Notes under the pieces: generated by a model | What the model was told of the DNA's origin: nothing | Databases searched by the model: none | The model's input: the letters and a program-made list of their open reading frames with translations, nothing else | Made by a program: the position numbers and the translations under genes | Part shown: positions 20,877 to 21,807 of the stretch, one piece after another | Layout of the letters: each line of letters starts with the position of its first letter | Numbering within the stretch: the stretch's first letter is position 1 | Assembly (NCBI GenBank): GCA_900550825.1 | Contig: URTZ01000013.1 | Coordinates: forward strand, 1-21,807 | DNA: 21,807 bases | Direction of reading: 5' to 3' | DNA from: an uncultured Collinsella sp. | GTDB lineage: Bacteria; Actinomycetota; Coriobacteriia; Coriobacteriales; Coriobacteriaceae

Positions 20877-21807
20877 ATGGCAGACGCTAAGGATTTCCTG
20901 TTTGAGATCGGTACGGAGGAAATGCCCTCCGCACCGCTGAACAATGCCGTCAAGCAGCTTGGCACCATGATCGCCAAGGGTCTCGACGAGGCCGGCCTGG
21001 CCCACGGCGAGGTCCGCGTGATCTCGAGCCCGCGTCGTCTGGCCGCGCTCGTTGCCGATGTCGCCACCGCGACCGATGAGGTCCACGAGGTCAAGCGTGG
21101 CCCCGCGGCCAACATCGCCTTCGACGCCGACGGCAACGCCAGCAAGGCCGCCCAGGGTTTTGCCCGCAAGTGCGGCGTGGCTGCCGAGGACCTGGTGCGT
21201 CGCGAGGACACCGACGGCCGCGAGTACGTCTTTGCCGAGAAGAACATTCCTTCTGCCCCGGCCACCCCGATCCTGACGGCCCTGTGCGAGAAGACCATCG
21301 CCGGCCTGCAGTGGCCCAACTACCGTTCTCAGCGCTGGGGCCACGAGCACGCTGCGTTCGTGCGTCCGGTCCGCTGGATCTGCTGCCTTCTGGGCGAGGA
21401 CGTCGTGCCCGTGTCGTTTGCCGACGTGACGAGCGGCAATACCACGCGCGGCCATCGCGTCCTGGGTCCCGGTGACCATGTGGTCGCCAGCCCCGCCGTC
21501 TACGAGCAGGTGCTCGAGAACGCCGGTGTGCTCTCCGCCGAGCGCCGCCGTGAAGCCATCCTCGCCGGTATCGCCGAGGTCGAGGCCGCCCGTCCCGGCT
21601 GCCACGTCGATACGCCCAAGAAGGTCTTCGAGGAGGTCATCAACCTCTGCGAGTGGCCGACGGTCCTTGTCGGTACCTTCGATGAGGAGTTCCTCAAGGT
21701 TCCGCACGAGATTATCTGCGAGTCCATGCTCACCAACCAGCGCTACTTCCCGATCTATGACTGCGAGGGCAAGCTGACGCGTGAGTTCGTGATCGTCTCC
21801 AACAGCA
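20877..21807 (+). CDS. glyS: glycyl-tRNA synthetase beta subunit, 3' truncated by window edge
   Basis: About 310 codons of an expected ~690 are present; the frame is open to the last base. The N-terminus DFLFEIGTEEMPSAPL is the family signature, followed by RVISSPRRLAALV, VKRGPAANIAFD, FVRPVRWICCLLG, TRGHRVLGPGD and NQRYFPIYDCEGKL. The beta subunit recognises tRNA-Gly and completes the enzyme with GlyQ. ATG at 20877 follows AGGTGG (20863-20868) by 8 nt and the glyQ stop by 3 nt. The truncation comes from the window, not from a broken gene. Confidence 0.97.
   Translation, partial: MADAKDFLFEIGTEEMPSAPLNNAVKQLGTMIAKGLDEAGLAHGEVRVISSPRRLAALVADVATATDEVHEVKRGPAANIAFDADGNASKAAQGFARKCGVAAEDLVRREDTDGREYVFAEKNIPSAPATPILTALCEKTIAGLQWPNYRSQRWGHEHAAFVRPVRWICCLLGEDVVPVSFADVTSGNTTRGHRVLGPGDHVVASPAVYEQVLENAGVLSAERRREAILAGIAEVEAARPGCHVDTPKKVFEEVINLCEWPTVLVGTFDEEFLKVPHEIICESMLTNQRYFPIYDCEGKLTREFVIVSNS

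Noticed and set aside
19971..21707. 578-codon minus-strand frame spanning glyQ and glyS
   Set aside because: Both genes on the + strand are near-invariant in sequence; the long reverse frame comes from strong third-position bias.
1..21807. CRISPR array, tRNA/rRNA genes, insertion sequence, phage or toxin-antitoxin genes
   Set aside because: No regularly spaced repeats, no cloverleaf in the few gaps, no transposase or integrase frames, and gaps between genes are mostly under 120 bp.

Overview
The window reads as a chromosomal housekeeping stretch of a GC-rich actinomycete of the class Coriobacteriia, most likely Collinsella or a close relative. The grounds are protein character, strong G/C preference at third codon positions, an MreBCD/RodA/PBP2 rod-elongation cluster (rare in Actinomycetota outside this class), a two-subunit glycyl-tRNA synthetase (glyQ + glyS), and frequent TTG starts. 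This assignment is an inference; no database was searched. Twenty-four protein genes are supported, all on the + strand except dinB. No tRNA, rRNA, CRISPR array, insertion sequence or phage gene was seen.

Region 1 (1-2184): an intergenic stretch with a perfect 38-bp palindrome and a clear extended -10 promoter, then a cyclophilin-type peptidyl-prolyl isomerase and an uncharacterised TPR protein with one membrane segment. A hairpin and a possible -10 box precede mreB. Region 2 (2185-9093): mreB, mreC, mreD, PBP2 and rodA, the complete core of the lateral-wall elongasome, followed by a DUF697/YcjF-like membrane protein of unknown role. Region 3 (9104-11790): a radical SAM protein with a C-terminal cysteine cluster, overlapping by 4 bp a DUF2344-type partner; this conserved pair has no known function.

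Region 4 (11787-15944): a strong promoter drives rplU and rpmA. A terminator-like hairpin separates them from obgE, nadD, yqeK and rsfS, and a very strong terminator ends the block. The genes link ribosome large-subunit proteins, ribosome assembly and silencing factors, and NAD synthesis. Region 5 (15957-17171, minus strand): dinB, a Y-family DNA polymerase convergent with rsfS and divergent from rpsP. Region 6 (17327-21807): rpsP, khpA, rimM, trmD, lepB, glyQ and a glyS cut off by the window edge, covering 30S maturation, tRNA modification, signal peptide removal and tRNA-Gly charging.

Nothing looks like a recently acquired defence or mobile system. The least understood parts are the radical SAM/DUF2344 pair, the DUF697-like protein behind rodA, and the TPR membrane protein before mreB. 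The most notable DNA-level signals are the 38-bp palindrome, a hairpin that places the rimM UUG start codon in its loop, and a terminator between rpmA and obgE with no room for a new promoter.
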